Source: a bacterium
GTDB lineage: Bacteria > Cyanobacteriota > Vampirovibrionia > Gastranaerophilales > Gastranaerophilaceae
Reading direction: 5' to 3'
NCBI GenBank assembly: GCA_017482685.1
Contig: JAFUMP010000002.1
Location: forward strand, 1 to 58,345
DNA: 58,345 nt
This document shows, piece by piece, positions 41,218-48,145 of the stretch (its first letter is position 1; each line of letters starts with the position of its first letter). The notes beneath the pieces were generated by a model. It ran no database searches. It saw nothing but the letters and a program-made list of their open reading frames with translations, and was not told where the DNA came from. Made by a program: the position numbers and the translations under genes.

Positions 41218-41757
41218 TTACAAATAAAAATCCCTATACACTGCATCAATATCTTCCTGTTCGATGCCGATGTAGCGGAGGGTGATTTGGGGTGAAGAAT
41301 GATTAAAAATCTTCTGTAGCAGCACGACATCGTCGTATTTTTGGTAGCAATGGTATCCAAATGTTTTCCTCAATGTATGTGTGCCTATCCGTCTTGTTAT
41401 TCCAACCGCCCGTGCGGCTTTATTTAAAATCTTATACGCTCTGCTCCGCTCCATTCGTCTTCCCTTTTGTGTATAAAACAACGGTTGATCCTCCGGCATT
41501 CCTTTAGTAAATTCTTCAATCTCCTTTTTCAACCTATCATTAATTGGAAATACTTTCCGTTTGCCAGTTTTCAGTTCTCTAATTTCAATATACTCTTTGC
41601 CCCTAACATCCCCGACATTAAGTGCAAGTATATCAGAAATTCTTAGTCCGCTATTTATCCCAAAGCTAAAGAGCAAAGCGTTCCTCGGCTTTTTTGCCAA
41701 GAATTCTTTCATTTTTCTAATATCGTCAAGGCTTTTTATTGGGTCAACAGCATTCAT
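41218..41757 (-). CDS. short tyrosine recombinase (catalytic domain only)
   Basis: At 179 aa, this is only the catalytic half of a tyrosine recombinase. The first Arg lies in NSGLRISDI, HTLRKTFGYH carries HxxR, and FNHSSPQITLRYIG carries the second His and the nucleophile Tyr. All are intact. The usual N-terminal core-binding domain is missing. AAAGG precedes the ATG. Element D is upstream. It may be a recombinase acting alone (short forms exist) or a remnant of the island integrase. Confidence 0.82.
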   Translation of the reverse strand: MNAVDPIKSLDDIRKMKEFLAKKPRNALLFSFGINSGLRISDILALNVGDVRGKEYIEIRELKTGKRKVFPINDRLKKEIEEFTKGMPEDQPLFYTQKGRRMERSRAYKILNKAARAVGITRRIGTHTLRKTFGYHCYQKYDDVVLLQKIFNHSSPQITLRYIGIEQEDIDAVYRDFYL

Positions 41758-41774
41758 CTACAAACCTTTCGAGC

Positions 41775-41807
41775 AACATACATCACTCAAAAGCAGGAGA
41801 AAGTAAA
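41775..41807 (-). promoter_or_regulatory. shared promoter-like element D
   Basis: Minus strand TTTACT, 17 bp, GATGTATGTT, 27 nt from the G to the ATG at 41757. Confidence 0.45.
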
Positions 41808-41830
41808 GTGGGAAAGGGCAAACGAACAAA

Positions 41831-41862
41831 AACGCCTTTTAAATATCTTTTAAAAGGCGTTT
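41831..41862 (-). terminator. bcp terminator hairpin
   Basis: AACGCCTTTTAA pairs with TTAAAAGGCGTT. On the minus strand it is followed by a T-run. It contains the first copies of the phased TTTAAA array. Confidence 0.6.
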
Positions 41863-41898
41863 AAATTCTGTTTAAAATACGTTTAAAAAGTGTTTAAA
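41838..41898. repeat. TTTAAA array with 11-bp period, left of bcp
   Basis: TTTAAA begins at 41838, 41849, 41860, 41871, 41882 and 41893: six copies at exactly 11-bp steps, four of them as GTTTAAA. It is noncoding up to the bcp stop at 41899. Confidence 0.8.
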
Positions 41899-42345
41899 TT
41901 ATGCATTTAAATAATCAATTACTTCATCAACGTGGCCTTTGACTTTTACTTTGCGCCATTCTTTAATAATATTTAAGTTTTCGTCCAGCACAAAAGTTGA
42001 GCGTTCGATGCCCATATATTTTCTGCCATACATAGATTTTTCAGTCCAAACATTAAACGCTTCGGCAAGTTTGTGTTCTGGATCAGAAAGTAAAATGAAA
42101 TTAAGACTTTGTTTTTCTTTAAATTTCAAGTGGCTTTTGATGCTATCCGGGCTAACGCCGATTACAGTTGCGAAACTTGTTAATCTATTTATGTTATCTC
42201 TAAAATCGCACGCTTCTTGTGTGCAGCCTGACGTATTATCTTTTGGGTAAAAGTACAAAATAACTTTTTGCCCTTTAAAATCATTTAAAGAATATTCTTT
42301 TTCTATGCCATCGACATCAATGCCTTGTAGTTTTATATTATTCAT
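41899..42345 (-). CDS. bcp: thioredoxin-dependent peroxiredoxin (Bcp/PrxQ)
   Basis: This 148 aa thiol peroxidase reduces peroxides. The motif TSGCTQEACDFRD has the peroxidatic Cys and a resolving Cys five residues on, as in atypical two-Cys PrxQ. It continues with VIGVSPDS, SDPEHKLAEAF and RSTFVLDE, all family typical. TGGAGA precedes the ATG. It is flanked by phased TTTAAA arrays on both sides. Confidence 0.95.
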   Translation of the reverse strand: MNNIKLQGIDVDGIEKEYSLNDFKGQKVILYFYPKDNTSGCTQEACDFRDNINRLTSFATVIGVSPDSIKSHLKFKEKQSLNFILLSDPEHKLAEAFNVWTEKSMYGRKYMGIERSTFVLDENLNIIKEWRKVKVKGHVDEVIDYLNA

Positions 42346-42406
42346 AATTTATCTCCAATTTTCTTAAATCATAGCATAAGTTTAATGATTTTTGATTCTA
42401 CAGATG

Positions 42407-42455
42407 TTTAAATGGCGTTTAAAACTCGTTTAAAAGGGGATAAAAAGTTTTTAAA
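42407..42455. repeat. TTTAAA array with 11-bp period, right of bcp
   Basis: TTTAAA begins at 42407, 42418 and 42429, 11 bp apart, with a further copy at 42450 (21 bp on). Three are GTTTAAA as in the left array. It lies upstream of the bcp promoter region. Confidence 0.75.
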
Positions 42456-42476
42456 TTAAGGCTCTTATTTTTGAGG

Positions 42477-42770
42477 TTAAAAGAAATTTTTATATCTAAA
42501 ATCTTGTGCGTATTTTTCCATTATTTCTAAAACTGTTTGAGCAAATTCTGTTTTGCCTTCAAAGTTTTGAAGTTCCCATAGGCTAATAATATTATTACCA
42601 TCAGCATCAGCTGCTTTAATATCGTCCAAATTATTCATAAATTCATCAGGAAATTTTGTTGCAGGAGTCGAGCTTTCAACAGTCATTCCATCATCACGAG
42701 TTTTATTCAAAGGCATTACAATATAAGGATTATTGTTATAGCCCATATTCATTGGGATACTTGAGACCAT
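42477..42770 (-). CDS. small EF-hand-like protein
   Basis: This 97 aa protein has one canonical EF-hand loop, DADGNNIISLWE, with ligands at positions 1, 3, 5 and 12, flanked by helices (EFMNNLDDIKAA and LQNFEGKTEFAQTVLEIMEKY). The N-terminus is polar and rich in N and M, with no signal peptide. GAGGAAGG precedes the ATG. It probably binds calcium; its role is unknown. Confidence 0.65.
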   Translation of the reverse strand: MVSSIPMNMGYNNNPYIVMPLNKTRDDGMTVESSTPATKFPDEFMNNLDDIKAADADGNNIISLWELQNFEGKTEFAQTVLEIMEKYAQDFRYKNFF

Positions 42771-42844
42771 AGTTTAACCTTCCTCCGAGGTACATGATAA
42801 AGGGTTTGAAATTACTTTTGTATCGTAGAAATAAATGATTTTCT

Positions 42845-42858
42845 GTTGTTAATACAAC
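42845..42858. promoter_or_regulatory. palindrome upstream of the CoA-disulfide-reductase-like gene
   Basis: GTTGT TAAT ACAAC is a perfect 5-bp inverted repeat about 60 nt before the gene at 42917 and could be an operator. Confidence 0.3.
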
Positions 42859-42916
42859 TGAATTTTTTTGCTAAATATGTTAATATTTATACAGTTAACA
42901 ACCAAAAGAGGTGTTT

Positions 42917-44536
42917 ATGAGGGTAATTATTATTGGTGGCGGTGCAGCAGGTGCAAGTTGTGCAACAAGATTAAGAAGACTAAATGAAGACGCTGAAATA
43001 ATCATTCTAGAGCGAACAGGCGAAGTCTCAATCGCCAATTGCGGTCTTCCGTATTACATTTCTGATGTTATTCCAAATAGAGATAGTATCCTTGTATCAA
43101 CCCCTCAAAAGTTCAAATCTTGGTTTAATATTGATGTCCGCTTAGAAACAGAAGTCGTTGAAATAAACAAAGAAGAAAAATTTGTTCTTACAAGTTTTAA
43201 TGAAAAATTAAGTTATGATTATTTAGTTTTAGCAAACGGTGCGAACCCTATTGTCCCTGATTTTGCGGGCTTAAATAAAGACAAAACTTTTGTTGTAAGA
43301 ACTTTAAGCGATGCTGATAGAATCAAAAACCATATTAAAAATAATCCCATTAAAAAAGTTGCGGTCATTGGTGGCGGTTTTATCGGGATTGAAATAGCTG
43401 AAAACCTTATAGAAATGGGGTTAGATACAACTTTAATTGAGCTAAATAACCAAATTCTAGCACCTGTTGATTTTGAAATCGCCAAAATTGCACAAGATGA
43501 AATGATTAAAAAAGGCGTAAAATTGATTTTATCTGATGGGGTTCAAAAGTTTAGCGAAAATCAGATTATTCTAAATTCAAATAACGCAATTAACTATGAT
43601 TTATGCATTTTAGCAATTGGGGTTAAGCCTGAAACCGATTTAGCACGCAAAGCAGGATTAGAAACAAATCGAGGGATTATTGTTGATGAGTATTTAAAAA
43701 CTTCAAATGAGTTTATTTATGCTGCGGGCGATAATATTGAAGCGAAAGATTTTGTAAGCGGACAAAACACTCTATTACCTCTTGCAGGGCCTGCTAATCG
43801 TCAAGGTCGAATTGTTGCGGATAATATTTGCGGATTTAATTCGACTTATAAAAATACCCAAGGCACAAGTGTCGTAAAGATTTTCGACTTAACTGTTGCA
43901 AGTAGCGGAAATAATGAAAAACAGTTAAAACAAAAAGAAATTCCTTACTGGAAAACTTACGTTTACGGTCGCTCTCATGCCGGATATTATCCTAATTCAG
44001 ATATGATTTTGTACAAATTATTATTCTCGAATGACGGTAAAATTCTTGGTATTCAAGGAATTGGCGAAAGCGGTGTTGAAAAAAGAGTCGATGTAATTGC
44101 AACAATTGTGCGAAATAATGGCACTGTGCAAGATATGATTGACGCTGAATTGTGCTATGCTCCGCCATATTCTAGTGCAAAAGACTCTGTAAATATTTTA
44201 GGAATGAGTGCTGATAATATATTAAAAGGGCGTGTTAAGCCTGCTTATTTTGAAGATTTGAGAGATGCGTATGTTATTGATGTTCGACCTAATATGATTT
44301 ATAAAATGGGTACAATTGAGGGTGCTATAAATATTCCTATCGCTGAAATTAGAGAAAGGCTTGATGAAATTCCTAGAGATAAAAAAGTGATTTTATCTTG
44401 TAATACAGGCTATACAAGCTATTGTGCATCAAGAATATTAGCTCAAAAAGGGTTCAATAATGTTTATTCTTTTATGGGCGGATATGAATTGTATAAGGAA
44501 TTAGTAAATGAAAGTGCCAAATTAAATCTTGTCTAA
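42917..44536 (+). CDS. FAD-dependent CoA-disulfide reductase-like with C-terminal rhodanese
   Basis: This 539 aa protein has the FAD motif IIIGGGAAGASCA at the N-terminus, the single redox cysteine in IANCGLPYY and a second NAD(P)H-binding IGGGFIGIEIA. A C-terminal rhodanese domain of about 100 aa has the active-site loop SCNTGYTS. This CoADR-RHD architecture reduces CoA disulfides, persulfides or polysulfides with NAD(P)H. ATG 42917 is preferred over GTG 42911 because AGAGG is 5 nt upstream of it. Confidence 0.88.
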   Translation: MRVIIIGGGAAGASCATRLRRLNEDAEIIILERTGEVSIANCGLPYYISDVIPNRDSILVSTPQKFKSWFNIDVRLETEVVEINKEEKFVLTSFNEKLSYDYLVLANGANPIVPDFAGLNKDKTFVVRTLSDADRIKNHIKNNPIKKVAVIGGGFIGIEIAENLIEMGLDTTLIELNNQILAPVDFEIAKIAQDEMIKKGVKLILSDGVQKFSENQIILNSNNAINYDLCILAIGVKPETDLARKAGLETNRGIIVDEYLKTSNEFIYAAGDNIEAKDFVSGQNTLLPLAGPANRQGRIVADNICGFNSTYKNTQGTSVVKIFDLTVASSGNNEKQLKQKEIPYWKTYVYGRSHAGYYPNSDMILYKLLFSNDGKILGIQGIGESGVEKRVDVIATIVRNNGTVQDMIDAELCYAPPYSSAKDSVNILGMSADNILKGRVKPAYFEDLRDAYVIDVRPNMIYKMGTIEGAINIPIAEIRERLDEIPRDKKVILSCNTGYTSYCASRILAQKGFNNVYSFMGGYELYKELVNESAKLNLV

Positions 44537-44571
44537 GAATCGACATTTAAAATCAGTTACTGTATTTAAAA

Positions 44572-45039
44572 TTATAGTTTCCATAGGTTATAAAAGCTTT
44601 CTAATTCTTTAGCTCGTTCTTCGATTATTCCGCTTTTAAGACCTACTGCAACATTTTGGTGCATTGTACCATCTTTTTTGAGCATAATTTCTGCGACTCT
44701 GAATTGAGCCTCTTTGTATTCTTCCCATTCTTCTTGGGATTTTTCAATTTTTTCAAAGTCTTCTTCTGGTAAAGTTGATTTTAATAAGTTCAAATATTTA
44801 TCAATTTCTTTTTCCCAAGCTTTCATCCCTTCATACACACACTTATTCATCCCGACAGTTGAATAATCTTTATCAATACAATCACGAACTTTCTGTTCGA
44901 TAGGATGTAGTTTTTCTGCGACTTCTTCTGTAGATACATTTTGTGCTTCATTTGTTTCAATAACAACTTCAGGTTGTTTATTAGAACAAGCACTGGCTAA
45001 AAATAGAATAGTAAGAACTATTAATAATAAGTTTTTCAT
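44572..45039 (-). CDS. lipoprotein with LprI-like (DUF1311) domain
   Basis: This 155 aa protein has a signal peptide ending in LASAC, a lipobox (lipidated Cys18). The domain has C-x-D-...-Y....M..C (DCIDKDYSTVGMNKC), then AWEKEIDKYLNLLKS and a SQEEWEEYKEAQ segment, the DUF1311/LprI pattern of lysozyme-inhibitor-like proteins. There is no ribosome binding site; TATAAT lies 6 nt before the ATG. Confidence 0.8.
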   Translation of the reverse strand: MKNLLLIVLTILFLASACSNKQPEVVIETNEAQNVSTEEVAEKLHPIEQKVRDCIDKDYSTVGMNKCVYEGMKAWEKEIDKYLNLLKSTLPEEDFEKIEKSQEEWEEYKEAQFRVAEIMLKKDGTMHQNVAVGLKSGIIEERAKELESFYNLWKL

Positions 45040-45045
45040 AAAAAT

Positions 45046-45051
45046 ATTATA
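45046..45051 (-). promoter_or_regulatory. -10 box of the LprI-like gene (leaderless)
   Basis: TATAAT on the minus strand, 6 nt, ATG at 45039. It diverges from the 45099 gene's own TATAAT at 45074-45079. Confidence 0.55.
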
Positions 45052-45098
45052 ACAAAATTTACAAAAAGTAGGTTATAATAATTTTTGAGGTAAATATT

Positions 45099-45677
45099 AT
45101 GTTTAAATTTATAAAAAATAAAATTAAATTTCATAAAATTGAAAAAAGACAATTTAGTCAGCACGTTATTTTTATGGCTCAAACTGCTGGCGAATATTTT
45201 CTATTCTCAGAAGAAGAACGTTGGAAACATTTACCTCCAAAAACAGAAAACTTTAAAGTTAATTTTGAGGTTACAGAAGATTCTAGAATCTTAAAAATAA
45301 TTTTAGATATTGATAACAACAAGTATGTCTTAAATATAGATACAAAAACTGAAAGTGCAGTTTATTTTATCAATTTTCTTGAATCCATTTGGTGTTTTAA
45401 AAATTGGGATTCTCTTGTGTATGTATCTTCTACTGATAATACAAATGATTTTTTATGCTTAAGAAATGTTGAAGCAGATACTTTTACTCAAAGATTAGCA
45501 ATAATGTTGGATGCTAATGGTGAAAAGAGAATTGTTGATATTTGTATTGATTCACAACTTTTTGCACAAGAATTTATTTATCCGTTATATGAGTGTGAAC
45601 CATTTGCAAAATTTGTCAAAGAAGCTCAATTATTAGAAAAATATTCACCCCAAAAAGTAAAAATGCCATTACCATAA
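45099..45677 (+). CDS. hypothetical protein
   Basis: This 192 aa protein is not recognised. It begins with a basic MFKFIKNKIKFHKIEKRQF stretch. A beta-rich body follows (FEVTEDSRILKIILDIDNNKYVLNID, FINFLESIWCFKNWD) with no signal peptide. GAGG lies before the ATG, which distinguishes it from the leaderless divergent neighbour. Confidence 0.6.
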   Translation: MFKFIKNKIKFHKIEKRQFSQHVIFMAQTAGEYFLFSEEERWKHLPPKTENFKVNFEVTEDSRILKIILDIDNNKYVLNIDTKTESAVYFINFLESIWCFKNWDSLVYVSSTDNTNDFLCLRNVEADTFTQRLAIMLDANGEKRIVDICIDSQLFAQEFIYPLYECEPFAKFVKEAQLLEKYSPQKVKMPLP

Positions 45678-45737
45678 ATAAAAATGGCAACATAACATTC
45701 TGGAAATGTTTTTTTAAGCAAGAGTGCGCATTATTAA

Positions 45738-46322
45738 TTACAGCTTATCGTATTCTCTTTTTATTTCCTGAATATCCTGCCACATCAACCATTTCGGACT
45801 GCCTTTTTCCCGAGAATCGTTTCTTAAAAGATATGATGGATGGAAAATTGGCATTAATTTTGCTCCATAAACAATGTCACTTCCCTGAAACCATTTACCT
45901 CGTATTTTTGTTATTCCACCAGCATTTGGTAATATTGACTGAACTGCAACATTCCCACAAAGCAAAATTATTTTAGGTTTTATAATATCAATTTGGGCTT
46001 TTAAATATTCCCAGCAAGCTTCTTTTTCTTCTGGCAAGGGATTTCTATTCTCAGGCGGACGACATTTTAAAGTATTACAAATATAAACGTGTTCTTTACG
46101 AGTTAGACCTACCGATGCAAAAATTTTATCCAAAAGTTGCCCTGCTTTTCCTACAAAAGGTTTTCCTTGCTGATCTTCATAAAACCCAGGAGCTTCGCCA
46201 ATTAGCATTAACTTCGGGTTAGCTAATCCATCATCAAAAACAATATTTGTTCTTGTTTTACACAAAGAACATTTTTGACAAGATAAGCATTTTTCTTTTA
46301 TTTTTTCTAACTCTTTTTGCAT
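45738..46322 (-). CDS. type-4 uracil-DNA glycosylase
   Basis: This 194 aa repair enzyme removes uracil from DNA. CLSCQKCSLC provides iron-sulfur ligands. The family-4 motif 1 is GEAPGFYEDQQGKPFVGKAG, followed by NTLKCRPPENRNP, LCGNVAVQ and HPSYLLR. It is a type-4 rather than type-1 enzyme because of the Fe-S cysteines. There is no ribosome binding site, and the ATG lies 8 nt after the -10. Confidence 0.94.
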   Translation of the reverse strand: MQKELEKIKEKCLSCQKCSLCKTRTNIVFDDGLANPKLMLIGEAPGFYEDQQGKPFVGKAGQLLDKIFASVGLTRKEHVYICNTLKCRPPENRNPLPEEKEACWEYLKAQIDIIKPKIILLCGNVAVQSILPNAGGITKIRGKWFQGSDIVYGAKLMPIFHPSYLLRNDSREKGSPKWLMWQDIQEIKREYDKL

Positions 46323-46330
46323 AATTCAAA

Positions 46331-46359
46331 ATTGTAACATCCATTATTTTTTGATGCAA
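46331..46359 (-). promoter_or_regulatory. promoter of the UDG gene (leaderless)
   Basis: Minus strand TTGCAT (46354-46359), a 17-bp spacer, TACAAT (46331-46336), then 8 nt to the ATG at 46322. Confidence 0.6.
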
Positions 46360-46455
46360 TATCAAGTATGAGATCTTTGTATTAACTGAATCACAAAGTT
46401 TCTAATATTTACAAGTTCTATTGCTAAACTTTCCGAGCGTAGAGGAAATCCAAGA

Positions 46456-46477
46456 CGAGCCTCGTCGTTCCCGCCAT
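46456..46477 (+). repeat. attachment-site repeat, right
   Basis: 22 bp identical to the tRNA-Asp 3' end at 18831-18852, including CCA. The 5' half of the tRNA is absent here, so it is not a functional gene. Confidence 0.85.
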
Positions 46478-46484
46478 TAAAAAA

Positions 46485-46510
46485 GAGTTCATATATTATG
46501 AACTCTTTTT
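46485..46510 (+). terminator. probable original tRNA-Asp terminator
   Basis: GAGTTCAT (46485-46492) pairs with ATGAACTC (46498-46505), followed by TTTTT. It lies 7 nt after the right attachment repeat, as expected if the island separated the tRNA from its terminator. Confidence 0.75.
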
Positions 46511-46542
46511 ATTATTTGATATTATAAATTACTCTATTTTAA

Positions 46543-47091
46543 TTAAGGAGTTAATTTATCAATATATTTGTATGTAGAACTATTTCTTAAAATCATATCT
46601 TTATCTCGAACTCCACGAGACGCTCGACCACAAAAATCGTTTCGCCAGTAAAGCCAATTATCCATTTTACCATCTAAATTAGCATCAATATTTACATAAA
46701 GATCTATTCTTGGTTCGTTCCATCCTAGTGTTTTAGTAATGCCCCAACGTTCATCTTTTTCTTTTCCGTAAACATCTCTACGAAAAAAATCAGCCTTTCC
46801 GTCTAAATCATTATCTTCTAAATATTCTTCTACTGTTATGCCTTCATAATCATATTTACATGTTGAAGTTCTAGAGGTATCACTGTCATATTTAGGCATT
46901 TTTATTTTGCTACCATTATAGAAACCTTCAAGCATTGCTAATTCATTTTCATTAGTAATTATTCCATCTATATCTTTTTCTATAAAATCCATAATTGATA
47001 CATATTTTTTTCGTTCAATAGTTCCATTATCAAGTTCTTTTTTTAATGTTGTTTGTAATTTTTGTAAATTCATTCCTATTGAAAAATTCAT
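46543..47091 (-). CDS. hypothetical protein with repeated DxDxDG calcium-loop motifs
   Basis: This 182 aa protein carries three loops of similar type: IEKDIDGIITNEN, DNDLDGKADFF and NIDANLDGKMDNW, like dockerin or EF-hand loops, the last two followed by aromatic residues. The N-terminus (MNFSIGMNLQKLQTTLKK) lacks a classical signal peptide. GGAGA precedes the ATG. It is probably a calcium-binding protein. Its role is unknown. It lies next to the island's right end. Confidence 0.65.
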   Translation of the reverse strand: MNFSIGMNLQKLQTTLKKELDNGTIERKKYVSIMDFIEKDIDGIITNENELAMLEGFYNGSKIKMPKYDSDTSRTSTCKYDYEGITVEEYLEDNDLDGKADFFRRDVYGKEKDERWGITKTLGWNEPRIDLYVNIDANLDGKMDNWLYWRNDFCGRASRGVRDKDMILRNSSTYKYIDKLTP

Positions 47092-47262
47092 AAATCTTAT
47101 TTCTCCTTTTTCTTAATGTAAACTCGTGTATATCTTTATAAAGTTTTTTAAGAAAAGAGAATTGCCTCGCCCCATCACATCACATAATATCATATCAAGC
47201 ATTATAACTGAATTTCAGCACTAAAAAACTCACATTTACAAAATTTAATATTTATGTTTAGA

Positions 47263-47291
47263 TTGACTTTGTGTACTGCATACAGTACAAT
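47263..47291 (+). promoter_or_regulatory. higBA promoter with overlapping operator
   Basis: TTGACT (47263-47268), a 17-bp spacer, TACAAT (47286-47291). A perfect palindrome TGTACTG-CATA-CAGTACA (47272-47289) covers the spacer and most of the -10. It is an ideal site for autorepression. The ATG at 47298 is 6 nt after the -10. Confidence 0.82.
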
Positions 47292-47297
47292 ATTAAT

Positions 47298-47624
47298 ATG
47301 AATAATTATGAAATTGAATATCTAATTTTACCAAATGGTAAGGCTCCAATTATCGAATGGCTAAATTCTTTAGACAGTATTACAAGAAAACGTATTAACC
47401 AAAGAATACTTAGAATTGAAGATGGCAACTTCGGAGATTACAAAAAGCTATCAGAAAATATCTCGGAATTACGTTTTTCTTTTGGCAAAGGTTATAGAAT
47501 TTATTACACAGAAGAAAATAATAAAATCATTTTATTAATTAACGGTGGTGATAAATCAAAGCAATCAAAAGATATCGAAAAAGCACATGAACTTTTAGAA
47601 CAATGGAGAATAAAAAATGACTAA
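47298..47624 (+). CDS. higB: HigB/RelE-family toxin (Gp49-like)
   Basis: This 108 aa mRNA-interferase-type toxin has APIIEWLNSLD near the N-terminus and the family pattern ELRFSFGKGYRIYYTEENNKIILLINGGDKSKQ, as in the HI1419-like/Gp49 group. The start at 47298 is forced because upstream in-frame codons lie between the -35 and -10. There is no ribosome binding site. It overlaps the antitoxin by 8 nt, and toxin-first order is normal for this family. Confidence 0.9.
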   Translation: MNNYEIEYLILPNGKAPIIEWLNSLDSITRKRINQRILRIEDGNFGDYKKLSENISELRFSFGKGYRIYYTEENNKIILLINGGDKSKQSKDIEKAHELLEQWRIKND

Positions 47625-47913
47625 ATCAAAATCTTTTAACGAATATATTTTAAACGATTTAAAGACAGATGAAGATATTAAAGAATGGATTAATATCGGG
47701 TTTCAAGAGTTTTTACAAGATAATGACTTAAATGCATTTGTAAAAGCTTTAGAATATGCAGTAAGAGCAAAGGACTCTATTCTAGGAATATCTAAAAAGA
47801 CAGGAATTTCTAGAAGTAATCTTTATGCTATTTTTAACGGAGAACAACAACCACAATTATCAACCGCTTTGAAGATTATCAAAGAGCTTGGATACACTGT
47901 TCAAGTTGCTTAA
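47617..47913 (+). CDS. higA: HigA-family antitoxin with HTH
   Basis: This 98 aa protein contains a C-terminal Xre-type helix-turn-helix (ILGISKKTGISRSNLYAIFNGE, then LSTALKIIKELGYTVQV). The N-terminal acidic part (DLKTDEDIKEWINIGF) wraps the toxin in the family. It probably binds the palindrome at 47272. Confidence 0.9.
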   Translation: MTKSKSFNEYILNDLKTDEDIKEWINIGFQEFLQDNDLNAFVKALEYAVRAKDSILGISKKTGISRSNLYAIFNGEQQPQLSTALKIIKELGYTVQVA

Positions 47914-47924
47914 ATTTATTATAT

Positions 47925-48085
47925 CGGGCGAGATTGTTTGCAAAACTTTGAACCAAAAGTTCGAGCGATTTGTGAGCGGAGTGCGGAGAGATTTTGCAAA
48001 GAGTTGAAAACTCCGTAGCAAAACTCGTAGACACGTTCAACGCAAACAAGTCAAGACAATCTGTAAGCGTCAGCCACGCCATTTA
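47925..48085. other. GC-richer noncoding block
   Basis: About 160 bp between higA and the alcohol dehydrogenase terminator has clearly higher GC content than its surroundings, with several nearly complementary segments (for example AGATTGTTTG with CAAACAA and ACAATCT). It may be a structured RNA or a decayed repeat. No promoter or ORF with a ribosome binding site was found. Confidence 0.35.
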
Positions 48086-48095
48086 CATTAAAAAA

Positions 48096-48112
48096 GAGTC
48101 CATGATGAACTC
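48096..48112. terminator. terminator after the alcohol dehydrogenase
   Basis: GAGTCCAT G ATGAACTC is an imperfect stem flanked by AAAAAA on the left and TTTTTT on the right, so it works in both directions. Confidence 0.7.
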
Positions 48113-48145
48113 TTTTTTAGTTATCAATCTAAAGCACCAAGCAAT

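Larger units (their letters stand above)
18853..46455. mobile_element. tRNA-Asp-integrated genomic island (defence island)
   Basis: About 27.6 kb bounded by the intact tRNA-Asp and a 22-bp repeat of its 3' end. It contains a Mu-like module, several defence systems (Hachiman-type, TIR/membrane pair, DpnI-type, DUF4365-helicase, RM with DUF4917), a short tyrosine recombinase and some metabolic genes. Neither end has an adjacent full-length integrase, so the island may be composite and no longer mobile. Confidence 0.7.

Noticed and set aside
41838-42455. Possible CRISPR array
   Set aside because: The repeat unit is only 6-7 bp with an 11-bp period and there are no spacers or cas genes.
47879-48082. 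Minus-strand 67 aa ORF (MAWLTLTDCLDLFAL...)
   Set aside because: It lies in the GC-richer block, lacks a ribosome binding site and overlaps the end of higA; I treat it as noncoding.
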